Below are positions 36,150 to 48,086 of a stretch of DNA of 64,000 bases, in pieces. The stretch is from Bugulina stolonifera (taxonomy: Eukaryota; Bryozoa; Gymnolaemata; Cheilostomatida; Bugulidae). The stretch lies in contig OW285188.1 of assembly GCA_935421135.1 (NCBI GenBank), forward strand, positions 25,583,233-25,647,232, read 5' to 3'. The notes beneath the pieces are model-generated. The model was not told where the DNA came from. It ran no database searches and saw nothing but the letters and a program-made list of their open reading frames with translations. The translations under genes and the position numbers were made by a program. The stretch's first letter is position 1; each line of letters begins with the position of its first letter.

Positions 36150-36413
36150 TTATTTCTTAGTGCTTTGGTCGGTGTTGCTGCTATGCTGACTCTTAGTCAG
36201 CTCTTGTTGATCTGAGCGGAGAGAACCTGCGCTGACGTATGGTTTCCGTGACTTGACTGTCTCTACTCGTGCAATCCGTTCATCTCTCTTATAGAGAAAA
36301 TTGCCAACAGCAACCACCCAATAACTTAGCAGAAGTGAGCCAAAGGGATGCTTCCGGAAAAAACGCAAGACTCTGTTCTTGGGTAAGCGGGGTGGAGGGG
36401 GCCTGTTCCTCAT
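36150..36413 (-). CDS. Small basic membrane protein, unknown
   Basis: The call is an 87-residue ORF starting at the ATG at 36413. An in-frame ATG at 36464 also exists, but a GCTTACAG acceptor at about 36422-36429 lies between them, which favours the later start. The N-terminus is basic and proline-rich (RPPPPRLPKNR). It is followed by a moderately hydrophobic segment at about residues 25-39 (FGSLLLSYWVVAVGNFLY), which could be one membrane pass. The C-terminus is polar, with Ser, Gln and Lys. I do not recognise the family. It could be a small mitochondrial or ER membrane protein, but nothing here proves that. It lies upstream of KDM8 on the same strand with a very short gap. Confidence 0.5.
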   Translation of the reverse strand: MRNRPPPPRLPKNRVLRFFRKHPFGSLLLSYWVVAVGNFLYKRDERIARVETVKSRKPYVSAGSLRSDQQELTKSQHSSNTDQSTKK

Positions 36414-36589
36414 TTGTACATCTGTAAGCCAAAAAATTTGGATATATAGTGAACTGAATAGCAAATTTACAAACCAATGTAGTTAAAACCATTTCATTGC
36501 CAATAAGCAAATTTCATCTGATGGGTGTATATTGTGGTGTTTCAGCTCACCTAGCCTGCAGACATTTACTACTGCATGAACTATATACA

Positions 36590-37350
36590 CTTATGCTTGT
36601 ACAGTTCTTCCTTACATGTCTATGATTATCCTTATTATTGTCAATTAACTGCCTGGCTCATGTGCTTTATTATTCAACCAATCACGTCTTTGTACTTGTT
36701 TACTGCTATTGTATTGTTATTACAAGTACATTATTGTATACTTCCCTTCTAAGTGTTTTCGCCTATTATAAGTAATGGCCGATGTCTCAGATCTTAGTTA
36801 TTTTCATACATAATTCATTTCACATGATTGTAAGCACTTTTTGTGCATGGCCGACCCTTTTATGGTTGGACCTCAGGCACTTTTTAGCCATCTTGTTACG
36901 CAATTTCTGGAGACGATACCTTATCGTACCACCCGACCCCCTGTCCGTCCTTTTTACCGGAAATCCAAATAGTATAAAAGCCAGCACATTTTCTATGCTT
37001 AGTCAGTTGTTGATTGCGCTCTAATAAAGCAACATCTCTAACTCAACCTACAGAGTCTTACTCTTGCAGGCAGGCAGCTCCAGCCTTGGTCCCCTGGCCC
37101 TCTAGCGCCCGAGCTCGTCCTCATACTTGTATAAGTCTCTTACCACACTCTTGATGAGTATAAACATCGGACCTTAGTCGATCCTTGACTCTTCAATGAG
37201 CCTAAGCATCAGGCCTACGTCCTCACTTCAACATAGACACTTTCTGCACTCTTAGGGAGTATAAACCTTCGGACCTATGTCGACCCTTTACTCTTTAATG
37301 AGTCTAAGCACCGGCCTACGTCCTCTACAATACCTATAAGAGCGTACATA
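36590..37350 (+). repeat. LTR-like block with TATA box, poly-A signal and internal repeats
   Basis: TATAAAA at about 36974 is followed about 50 bases later by AATAAAG at 37023, a spacing typical of the U3-R part of a retroelement LTR. Upstream is a CCAAT box (about 36678). Downstream, 37146-37325 alternates two motif types: ATGAGTATAAAC...CGGACCT and AATGAGCCTAAGCATC...GGCCTACGTCC, each present twice. No second LTR or internal coding region is seen, so it would be a solo LTR. The ends are not resolved. An unrelated promoter is the alternative. Confidence 0.4.
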
Positions 37351-39042
37351 ACTGTTCACTCTTTATGTAATGTGTGGAAGTTTACCTTGGCAGCCCACTA
37401 CTACAAAGTGCTTCCCACACTCGTGCTAATATTGGCACCCATGTGAAGCCCATAGCACAAATCATTATAATTTTACATAAAACTATTGATAGTGATTTGG
37501 TTTCAATTAATTTAGGTTTTGAACAGTGCTATAAATCATATTATTATATGCTATGTGCGATTGCATAGTCTATGTGATGACCCTATATATTATGTGTTTG
37601 CAATATTAATAGACAGGATGCACTCCTAACCAGATTTTTCACCACATAGACTCTCCTATGTGAACTATCATCGTTATTGGTAACTGAACTCGCTATCACT
37701 AACTGCACAATGCAAGAAAAAAATTTCTGGTTCGAGCAACCTAATTCAAGACTTGTGGCATTAAAATACAATGTCAATTTAACATTAATGAGTACATGTG
37801 TAACATTCCTGTTTTGCTGCAAATAGAAGTTGCGATAGCAACCCCTGGATCACTACTTTAGACCTCAACTCTCAACACAGGTATGAAGCTGATGTTTTTA
37901 ACCAATTTTGTCACCTCCAAGTTATCCTTACGAACAAAGACCTCATTTTATTATGTCTGCTTTTGTAATTAAAAATTATGAGTTACTGATTTGAATTTTC
38001 TTTCAATTCAACTTGTGACCTAGCTTGGATGTTACAGGTATGCCTCACATGGGACAGGAGTGGTGCATTGTTTGGTCAGTGTTCGATGGGTATGGACCAA
38101 GAGGTCATTCCATAGTTTGGCAGTGCAGGTTGTTATGACCTACTTTTTGGAGAAATTAAATTAAAAATATTTTGTCATAAAATTTACCTCAGATGAGGTA
38201 TCACTCCACCATCAATTTCATGTAAATCTATAAGGGAGCCTCTAGTTTTAACTATTTTTGGACTAGGGGGTCTGCAATATTTACAGTATATCACTGTTTA
38301 GGATTGGAAGTTGGTTTCTCATCTTATCTCACGAATTGTTCGTGGCAGGAAACTAGAGTGGTAAATGCATTTTTTGGCTGATATTGAGGTTGGCTCTCCT
38401 CTGGCAGCTGCTCTAGTGGTCATTGTTACCATCTCTCTGTCACCCACTATATCATCATATATGCTCTGGATAGAGTGGAATGTTGTTCTTCATTCTGAAG
38501 AATCCCGGTCAGTAGACACAGGCGATGGTTTTTTGATGAATTCAAGGCAGGGTGAGAACATTCATTTGAAATGATAGCCATCATGGGATCTACTCTGCGC
38601 TTCCTCCGCTTCTCTACCAAGGGCACCAGACCAAGCTTATGCTTAATTTTATTTTTTTAACCAAACCAATAGAATTACAATTAGAATAGCCATTTTTTGA
38701 GAGAATCAGAATGCAGAATCCCTATCTCTTTTAGTTTGTTCAATGTCATGTGGCCTAAGATTGTTAGCCAAAGTTACTAGAATTACATGTATCTAGGAAC
38801 TTTAATAGTGGAAGGAGGCAACGTGCTACCACTTTGAAAACAAAGTGGTACAACACCAAAGATAGTGTAAGTGTATCTTTGACAATACCAAAGATAGTGA
38901 CAATACCACTTTGTTTGGAAGGAGGTAGCCATCGAGCTACCTTCTTTCCTACCTCTCAATGTAAAAATCGTTCCACTCAAAGGCTCTGGTACAGTGTAGC
39001 CAATCAGCTCTAGTTTGTTATCTACCAAGTCGATTGGTTCAG
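37351..39042. other. Intergenic region with degraded repeats
   Basis: No intact gene. About 38340-38580 looks like degraded coding sequence (fragments are open on both strands, with no continuous frame). An imperfect inverted repeat built on CCACTTTG and CAAAGTGG with the phrase ACCAAAGATAGTG lies at 38830-38912 and is related in sequence to the MITE at 39043. Confidence 0.4.
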
Positions 39043-39214
39043 CAAAGTGGTACAATCATAGCAATGATAATCATTGATCATAGGGTACAATCCATAGAGG
39101 TAACACCCCAGGGGAGATAACTCTATGGGTACAATAACAAAGTGGCGACAGTCTCTATTTTCGATTGGTTATTGTACCCATAGAGGGAGATAACTCTATG
39201 ATTGTACCACTTTG
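39043..39214. mobile_element. MITE with 19-bp terminal inverted repeats
   Basis: CAAAGTGGTACAATCATAG at the left end and CTATGATTGTACCACTTTG at the right end are perfect inverted repeats. The interior again contains GGGAGATAACTCTATG in two copies and a second short inversion. It is 172 bp long and non-coding. Confidence 0.8.
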
Positions 39215-39759
39215 GGTTCAGATGATCACTTTCTAATTGGCCGGTTTGAGTAGCGACCACGCCAGCCAATCAACTTCCTTTCTATTTCCAGTGGTTGGAG
39301 GTGTAGGTTGGTTTTGGTTCTGGTGAATCCAAACACTACTTTTGTGTCAGGGAATCTACTGCTTAACCATATTATCTCTAAGGCCAACCCGCGCCAGGGG
39401 GTTCAAATCATTGGTTAGTATTAGTATAATATAATTATGATATTATATTATTGCAAATTAATTAAGAGGCAGCATCAACATGGGGGAACATGTCAAGTGT
39501 TAGTGTAGTAATAAAAATTAAAAATATAAAATAGTTATTAAATTGAAATATAGTAATAGAAATAATATAAAATAATTTATATTGTATTTATTTAATCGAA
39601 ATTATTCACACTGTAGCCCAATATTAATATAGGTATTTAGATAAATAAAGCATAGATAATGATGATATAATAATAATTGTCGTTATATAATAGGCCTACT
39701 AGTAGCTATACTATACAATATAAATATACATATATTTTTTTAATTTAACATATATTCTG

Positions 39760-39960
39760 TTGAAAAATGTTGGTGTGGGCTAGTATTTTTATTATAAATA
39801 GTAATACAAGACACATTTTTATTTCGATTTTTTTCCTAATAAAATATTTCAACGCTCATCCGAGCATCATCATCAGAGGATAAAATTCCTCTGATGATGA
39901 TGCTCGGATGAGCATTGAAATATTAGCATTAGGAAAAAATTACTATTTAGCCTATATCAC
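39760..39960. mobile_element. Fold-back element related to the one at 23 kb
   Basis: It opens with AAAAATGTTGGTGTGGG, shared exactly with 23288-23304, followed by a diverged AATAGTAATACAAGACACATTTTT. The core is a palindrome of a different inner sequence: CGCTCATCCGAGCATCATCATC and its complement, centred near 39881. So the outer arm is shared and the inner arm is replaced. Confidence 0.7.
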
Positions 39961-41385
39961 ATTGATATTCTGTTGCTAATGATTCATAGTATAAAGTATT
40001 GATTAATTAATAATGAATGGACATTTTATTAATAAATATGAATATCTATATAATTATTGTGGTAGGTATAATATTATTAGGATGATATCCACACAGATAT
40101 GAATTAAATATATAATATTGATATACAATAATAATGTTTGTATTAATTAATACGATGCATACCTTGTCTGCCAAAATGAAACCAGCGCTTTTAACCTGTT
40201 CATTGGTAAAGAAAGCTGGAGAATAGAATAGTAAAGCGAATAACATTTTTGCTACATTGGTCTCAACCCTGAAATAGTCCTAATATTTTAGGCTGAAAGT
40301 TTTTTCATATAACAATATTCATCTTCATACCTATCGAATATTGTTGGGTCTAAGGTTATACTGGGCAGGGTGCTGGAGCCTGCCGAAAATAGCTAAAACA
40401 GAGGAAATGACCCTTTCAATGCCTTGGGGTTACAATTCTATTTCACGGGCAGAGGAGCGTAATTTCTAATGACACTGTATAGTATGCCCACTGTGTACTG
40501 AACACACATGAACCAAAAATGTGGATTACTTGTGTTCAGTAAACCGTGGGTACAGTAATTATGTATACAGTTATCATTAAGAGTTACGCCCATGATTTAC
40601 ATGCCTTTTAATGTTAATTATTTAAATTATATACACTCCTATTGTACGATATATACATGGTACATGCAATGCTGAACCACAAATTTGGTATATATATACA
40701 CCAACTGTGTTCACATTTCACAACCATATATTATGGGAAACTATGAATGTTGTGACTGGGTTGTGTTGAATTTTAGATTATTGCAATTATCTGCTTGATG
40801 GAAGGTGACGTAGTAATGGTTTCTACCATGTTTGGAATTGGTTTTCAGTGATACATTTTTAAATTTCAGGGTATATTCCTCAAGACATTTGCCAATACAA
40901 GTGTTGAGGAGAGCTGTCTATTTAGAGAGAAGTTGAATGTGAATGAGGAGCCCCCTTGGCAAACCAGCTGATATTTACTAGCAGAACAGGAATATTTTTT
41001 ATTTGTGTAAGTAAATGTATACATGGCCACCGTTATTCTATTGCCAAGGTATTGTGGACAATATTGAGGTGTGGACAATATTGACGTGTGGACAGTATTG
41101 ACGTGTGGACAATATCGACGTGTGGACAATATCGACGTGTGGACAATATTGACGTGTGGACAATATCGACGTGTGGACAATATTGACGTGTGGACAATAT
41201 TGACGTGTGGACAATATCGACGTGTGGACAATATTGACGTGTGGCTAATCACTGTTGGTAGAAGTATACCTGTATTGTTATTATTTCATCTGCAACCATT
41301 CATTGATATTGTACAAATGCTTGTCTTTGAGAGGGTATCTTATCATTACCACTTGTCATTACAGCTTAACAAGAATTAGCTGATC
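39961..41385 (+). other. Upstream region of ornithine decarboxylase
   Basis: No coding exon is seen before 41386. TTACAG at 41358-41363 is a likely acceptor 22 bases before the ODC start, so a non-coding first exon probably lies upstream, perhaps in the less AT-rich part at about 40860-40990. A minisatellite occupies 41054-41244. Confidence 0.45.
41054..41244 (+). repeat. 17-bp minisatellite upstream of ODC
   Basis: About eleven head-to-tail copies of GTGTGGACAATATYGAC are present, where Y is T or C. The two variants are interspersed. Both strands read open through the repeat because the unit lacks stops in some frames, but this is not a gene. Confidence 0.9.
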
Positions 41386-44300
41386 ATGGATGCTACTTTG
41401 ATGGGAATGAATATAAACTTTGTCAGACCTGGTTTAACTATGCCAAATGTGATTGACAAGAAGATAGAGGATCACAATGGGCAGGTATAGAGCTACCATT
41501 TGGTATATTTTCACTTTATTATAAGATACAGTGTTATGAAGAGCAGTTTAGGGCTAATTATAAGTAGTGCTTACTTGACATTTCCTTTCTTGTAGACACC
41601 CAACAATTTGTTTGATGCACATCTGTCATCCTTGTCAACTAGTTGCATCATGCATTGTAATCTATTGTTTCTAGCCATTGTTGATGATTGTGACCAGCCT
41701 AAAGGGCTGCTACACCAGAAGCTGTGGGCTTCAGCAGGCTGGCTCTGTTGTACATTGGTTTGGCCTGGGTACAACTAGGTTTCATGCTGAATAGTTGAGA
41801 TTTAGTTGTAGCTGAACCCTTCAACAGTGAGCCTGCAAATTGGCTCCTAACCATTATTATATATATTAATAGAAATGTAATCTCTAGTAGGCTATTTTTG
41901 CCTATGTCATCATGAAAATCGATATTTCCGCAATGTTGGTTTTACTGAGAGAATATCACTATTCCAGTCAAAAGTCCAGACACATTGTGCATCCAACTAA
42001 CTGTGTGATAAGCCTTGTCTTACTGTAATGAGATGTTCATAGAACAAGTGACTCGCCCTAGTTATTACAATCATAATGATATGATATAATAGTGCTGCAT
42101 GTTGTTTCGGTATCATCAGTTTCTTTTTCACCACCACCTTTGACCTCTTGGATAGTAGCAAATACAATGTAGATGCTTGTGTAACTGGTTGTGATCGTAT
42201 CTTTAATGTGGTGATTGACAGAAATGTGAAGACGCCTTCTTCATCTGTGATTTGGGAGATGTTGCTCGAAAGTACAGGACATGGAGCACCGTTTTCCCCC
42301 GTATCAAGCCTTTCTATGGTAACTTTGAACATACCCAACAAATATAGAGTTAGGTGCAAAAGTGGAGAAATTTGAGATAGCCCTTGTTCTTCGCCAAAAA
42401 TGAAGCAGGAGAAGTTGTCTTCTCTATATTTTGTTGGTGACCGCCCTTACTCCAACCACCAAAGAACTAAGGCTATCCAAATTTCTCCACTACTGCACCT
42501 AACAGCAAATATCACCTCCCTTTGCATCCTTGTCTGACTGCTTATACTGTCATTTTGAGTTTTGATTGAATGATTGATATATTACTTTTGTCTTGTGCCC
42601 ATTGAATATGAGCTTCTGATTGCAGCTGTGAAGTGTAACAATGACCCAGCCCTCCTGAATTTGCTTGCGTTACTTGGAACTGGGTTTGACTGTGCTAGTA
42701 AGGTGAGTCGGATTTGGTGGTGTCTTCCCTAACAAGTTGCTAATGGCCACTAATTCTTGTTCACCTGAATGTTACTAATCACCCAATGCTTACACCAGAC
42801 ATAATGTCCCAATGAGGGGCAGCTTTGATTTCTAAACATCTTATAGTATATACAGTGCATTGGCCATTGTACCTCAATGAAAGGAGCTGCACTGCATCCT
42901 ATAATGACATGCAATTACAGTGTAGTTATGTAATATTTTCATTTTGGTCTCTGGCTAACCAAGATTCTTTGATTATACAATGGGTTAGTAAGTTTATCTT
43001 ATTTGGTCAGTTTATCCTGCTTTGGTTCATGCACAGCTCAAAGGTCACTCTTATCTCATGTCTATAGGTTGAGATACAGACAGTCATGTCTATTGGAGTG
43101 AGTGCAGACAGGATAGTCTATGCCAACCCCTGTAAGCAATCTAATAACATCAAATATGCAGAGAAAGTTGGTGTAGACCTCATGACATTCGACAATGTAG
43201 CTGAGCTGAGGAAGACAAAGAAATGTTTTCCCAACGCCAGGTATTATTCTCCACCTGCACTTAAACTACATACAACGTATACAAGTAGAAAGCTAAATGT
43301 GTATGGAATGCAAGCTTGTAACGGTGCTGATAGAGCATATCACATCTATGCAGGCAACACTGATTAGTGCTTTGGTTTGACACAAGTAGGGTATACTCGT
43401 GGATGTTGTTCTGTTCTGTAGACTAGAGCTCGGATGATCTCCGTTATAACCTCGTAACAAGTGGAAATGATCGACTGCCAGTGGTAGGTCGTGTGACTTA
43501 TGCTTGGCTACTGCAAACAGTAAATTTAGCATTTCGTTGCAGGCTAGTGTTGAGAATTCTGCCTCCACCAACAGAGAAGGTTAGGTGTGTGTTGGGCAAC
43601 AAGTTTGGCTGTGCAGTAGAAGATGCTGATTCTCTGCTGAGTTTGGCTAGAGAGCTGGATCTCACTGTTGTTGGTGTAAGGTTAGTTTAATAATGTGTCT
43701 TGAGCACTCCGAACTACTATTTACCAACTGCTATTTCAGACACAGATGATGTGTAATCTACTCCTTAAAAAATAGTGAAAAATCTCCCACTATAACTAAC
43801 AGGTTCATACTAGAAGATGCTCATAATGTACACAAGGCATAATAGTTTTCTGCTACTTGGACATCTCATAACAAAGTCAGGATTATACCACTCTCCGTTC
43901 AAGCATTCACAAATGTTTTCTTGCAGCCTGTTAACTCCAGATGAGTAGGAATAGCACATTTAGTTGAATTTCCTATTTTATTGTCTTGACTTGTAGTTTT
44001 CACGTCGGCAGTGATTGCTATGATGCCGCAGCATTCAGAAGAGCAGTGGAAGATGCCAGAACAGTGTTCGATATTGGACTTACCCATGGATTCAACATGA
44101 CATTGCTAGATGTGGGGGGAGGTTTTCCTGGGGCTACCACAGCACATATTACTATTGAAGAGGTAGAGTGGTAAAATATAATGTAGTCCATAATGTTTAC
44201 TTTTCACTGAATAGCATTGTGCATACTTGACATTATGTACAAATGTAATATATGTTGTGGCTGACTGTATACATCCAAACTTTGAAGTGCATGCATTAGG

Positions 44301-45382
44301 GGGGAAGGTTTATTGTCAGTATAACTACAATAATTATATACTCTAAAGATTAATTGTAGTTTTTATTGAGTTGCTGCAAGAATTTTGCTTGCGAAAGTGT
44401 AGAATATGATGCATGTAATCCAGATTCGGTTTGCTGCATTTATGAGAAGACAATTGCTAGTTAGCTTCTATATCACCATGTCACAGGCAGGCAAGAAAAC
44501 TACCTGCATTATTTCTTCGAATCTTATGCTCACAATCTGTATTATGCACTAATATTTTAGATTGCTGTAGAACTGAATGGGGCTATTGACAAGTTGTTTC
44601 CTGTCGATTCTGGAGTGACCATTATATCCGAACCAGGACGGTTCTTCACAGCCAGTGCTTATACTCTCACCACTCACGTTATTGCTAAACGAGTTGTACA
44701 GAAAGACCCAGCAGCACTGCCCACCATGATGTATTATGTTAATGATGGAGTCTATGGGTCATTTAACAGCCTCCTCTATGACCATGCCGATGTTGTGCCC
44801 GATGTCCCTTGTAAGTTGAATGCTCAGGTGCATTCAAACATTCACAGAATATCGGTCTGCATAACATCAATCGCATGCTTGCTGTTTAATATTTAGTTTG
44901 ATACATTTCAGCTGCATGCCAACATGGAGGCTCACTCTTTCCATCTAGCATATGGGGACCGACATGTGATGGACTTGATAAGATTTCAGAGAAAGTCGAA
45001 CTCCCTGAACTGTCTGATGGTGACTGGATATCCTTCAAGAACATGGGGTCTTACACAATGGCAGCAGGGTCTTGCTTCAATGGCATTCCACGACCCAGAG
45101 TCTACTACGTGGCAGAACTTAACCTGGCAGGGTAAGCATGATTTCCATACCTGTATTAATGCAACGACATGATTGTATTGAATATTACATGCAACAATGA
45201 TTGCAGGCATTCTAAACCAATCGTCATTCATTTGTTGCAGTGCATCCCATGAAAGTTCAGAAATATCTGCTGAGGATCAGTTGAAGCTTCACCTACAGAG
45301 TGGGCATTCCGTATGCGAGGCTTTCAAACCTTTGCACCTGGATACGCCTGTCACACTTTGCTCTGCTTCTCCTGCCAGATAG
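41386..45382 (+). CDS. ODC1: Ornithine decarboxylase
   Basis: Exons are 41386-41484, 42222-42318, 42626-42702, 43068-43240, 43543-43680, 43997-44162, 44561-44810, 44912-45131 and 45241-45382, giving 453 residues (mouse ODC 461). All phases fit. Lys68 in AVKCN is the pyridoxal-phosphate lysine. His197 (SFHVGS), Gly235-237 (DVGGGFPG) and Glu274/Arg277 (EPGRF) are the cofactor-binding residues, at the mouse numbering. Cys352 in [10 protein letters not shown] is the catalytic cysteine contributed across the dimer. Retention of both Lys68 and Cys352 argues for an active enzyme rather than an antizyme inhibitor. It converts ornithine to putrescine in the cytosol, the rate-limiting step of polyamine synthesis. 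The C-terminal tail is short and shows no obvious PEST region, so turnover may differ from vertebrates. AATAAA at about 45474 is the likely poly-A signal. Confidence 0.95.
42349..42503. mobile_element. MITE with about 42-bp terminal inverted repeats in ODC intron 2
   Basis: The left end GTTAGGTGCAAAAGTGGAGA and the right end reverse-complement closely for about 42 bases (left arm 42349-42391, right arm 42461-42503), with a loop of about 70 bases. It is 155 bp long and non-coding, and starts 30 bases after the donor of ODC exon 2. Confidence 0.8.
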
Positions 45383-48086
45383 GTAACTGTCAGTAGGTGG
45401 TACCGAAGAAATGACTCATTTGAAAGTTATCAATGGCCAGTGATTTTGTACATGTATTTGTTTCTTGTTATAAAAATAAAACATTGTATTGAAACAGTGT
45501 AAGAAAATCCTCATCTAGTGTTTATTTTGTAAAGATGTCCAAATTCTCTTGCCTTTATTGCTCACATTTTCAACTTATTGTGGAGTTGGTGAGCTGAGGT
45601 GTCAAGATATTTATTTTGATAATCTTATTGACCCATTTGTTATAAGAATGCCTTTGGACTAAGTATCTATTGAAGCTTCAGGTTAGTCTTGTTTATTGAT
45701 CCATGCTCAGATTTCGAAAAAAGTACATCATTCATCGGAGGTTGGATAGCCTCAGCCTGTCTACCATTGCCAGATTTTTCCCATTCCAGAAGTCTTTCTG
45801 CCACCTGAAAATATCACCAAAATAGTCTACTACATGTAGTTGCCGTACTTTCATATTAAAGGGGAATGGTGAAGCATGTAAACACTGATATCATGGGGCG
45901 GAGCAAGTTTACCATAATTAAGAGAGAATAACTTCCAATTGTACTCAACAGCTAATCTTTGTTTGCATAATAGTACGACTGGATTTTTAGACATTTTTAA
46001 CCTTATACTATCACATAAACATAATATTAGTTATATCTACACGTACCTTAAACTGGGTGGTTTTGATGTTCAGATTACTCTACCAAGCCAGCATCAATCA
46101 TCACCACTTCTCATTGCAAGGGCACTAATAGCAGTAGCATCCTGGGTATCCTTTCCAGTTGAGATATCTGCCAGTTAGAGATCTAGAACTGAACAGATAA
46201 ACCTTTTTGAAGTTAGGATATCTATCTGGAGACAAGTACCATGTATTTTGATAATATTCAAATGTCAACATTCTCTCATTATAAACATAGTTCATTCAAC
46301 TCTGGAATGCCTATTAATAGCCAACAAGTACAACTACATGAACATAGCTTTTGGAGATTGAAGTTTGGGAACAAGGGTGGTAGTTGGTGCAAGTCGTAGT
46401 ATTACCATACATACAGTTGTATTTCTCAAGAAAAGGCAGTGTTGGTGATGAGGCTTCAATATGGGTATTCAGACCTATTATGCATTCTCCCTTTTCTACA
46501 GGTGCTCCTTTTTACACTTTGTTCCAGTCAAATAGTGCTAATTATGCTTTTAGGAAAATTATTTGTAGTACTTAGCAAAATTTCATTAGATCCATAAGCT
46601 ATATTATTGAATATTGCTATAACCTAACCAGATAAATACAGTAGTTGGCCAGAGGCAAAGCAAAGACCATCGTGTTTGCTGGGTTGTTGGCTGGATATCC
46701 TTATTCCTGCCATTTACATAAGAAACCCAGATGAATTCAACATCATTGAGATATCATCACTCCTCTCTTGGTTCAGCAAATGCTATTTTGGCAGTTTACT
46801 GTTGAGGAATAATGTTAATAGGTTTCATTAGCCAATTTGACACCCGATTTGGGCGGAAAGGTGGGCCATCTAGAACTACAACCCATAGGCCCAATTTAGG
46901 GCTTGAATCAGCTTAGGAGATTTGGCTTTCTATGCACCAAACCCCATAACTTGGTTCAAAATCCTTTGAGTGAGGAAATATCCAGAGCTTTAAGCTGTCC
47001 CAGTTTATAATTACCTACACGAGGGAGACTATTCTTTAGGCTGCTAAGGTTCACACACAGATTTGGCAGATTCATTTCAGTAACCAGCTTAGCTGTGAAC
47101 TAAATTATTAGGTAAAGTGTCTAAACTGGCAACTGGTAAACTATAGATGAGGGGAAAACAAGCAAAAGTGCAAAAACATTACTAATGGTTGGCTGTTAAC
47201 TGGACGATACTCGTGGCAAATTGCTTTTACATTTGTCCCACAATTACAAGTGTTAACAAATTTTTAGTAATTTTACTACTTTGTACAATGCAAATTTATT
47301 TTAATATTGTTTAATTACAACATAACCTGACTGAAAATCAGTTAAACTTCCTACTATTCAATTTGGCTACATTAAGGATATTTTCAAAACTAAAATTATA
47401 AACATAGTAATACAAAATCTTATATCCTAAGTATATAATATTACCAAAGTTATAAATGTTTAATGAAATGATGTTTAGATTAAATTATGTACAATATTGT
47501 AATAATGTTAACTACAATCAAATACTTCAAGCATTCTAATGTGTTACCCATTTTAATGTTTTAAATGTCTTTCACTTTACTATAGTACAGTATGTTCTTG
47601 TAGTGATTTAAAGCTGTATCTCCAACCTCTCAGAGAAAAGCTACAATAACATCAATTTATACCAATTTGATACAGTGTTAATTATTAATGATTTTATATA
47701 AATGCAAAAATATAATTTTTTATAAAATAGACTAGAATTTTTAGAACAATTAACCAGGTTTAATAATAGCACTTCAAGGCTGACCACTCAATGAAAATGT
47801 GGCATAATTCACCAGTATAACAATTAATTTCAAATCACATTATTCTACGAAGTCACTCAGTGATAGCTGTTACAGCAACAGTACAGTAGCCTACTTTTGC
47901 CACTAACTTAATTTCCAGAGGTTCTTTTGGAACTGAACCCAGTAATTTCTTTACAATCTATTTTATCTGGCCACCGCTGAACATTTAAATAGTAACCATG
48001 CACTAATACAGTATCACAATCAGAAGACAACTCTTTATTTCGTACTCCGCTAACACCACCATTAGTCAACATAAGACCAACCTGAT
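45383..48086. other. Intergenic region, mostly featureless
   Basis: It contains the ODC 3' UTR at the left and the 3' UTR of the STAR gene at the right. About 47100-48000 is AT-rich. The only coding-like signal is the possible minus-strand terminal exon at 45667-45804. A shorter stop-bounded stretch on the minus strand at about 46105-46160 also looks protein-like but does not splice in phase. Confidence 0.4.
45667..45804 (-). CDS. Possible terminal exon of an unidentified gene
   Basis: On the minus strand a TTTTCAG acceptor is followed by 45 codons (beginning VAERLLEWEKSGNG) and a stop, with AATAAA (minus strand) about 55 bases further on. The residue composition is protein-like. No upstream partner exon was found, and the phase (0) does not match the phase-1 donor of the neighbouring STAR gene. 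It may be an exon of a gene whose other exons I missed, or chance. Confidence 0.25.
   Translation of the reverse strand: MAERLLEWEKSGNGRQAEAIQPPMNDVLFSKSEHGSINKTNLKLQ

Noticed and set aside
41054..41244. Regularly spaced repeats resembling CRISPR, and ORFs on both strands
   Set aside because: The repeats are contiguous with no spacers, so this is a minisatellite. The ORFs exist only because the 17-base unit lacks stops in those frames.
46105..46160. Protein-like minus-strand stretch ending in a stop
   Set aside because: There is no donor in the right phase to the exon at 45804 and no convincing upstream exon.
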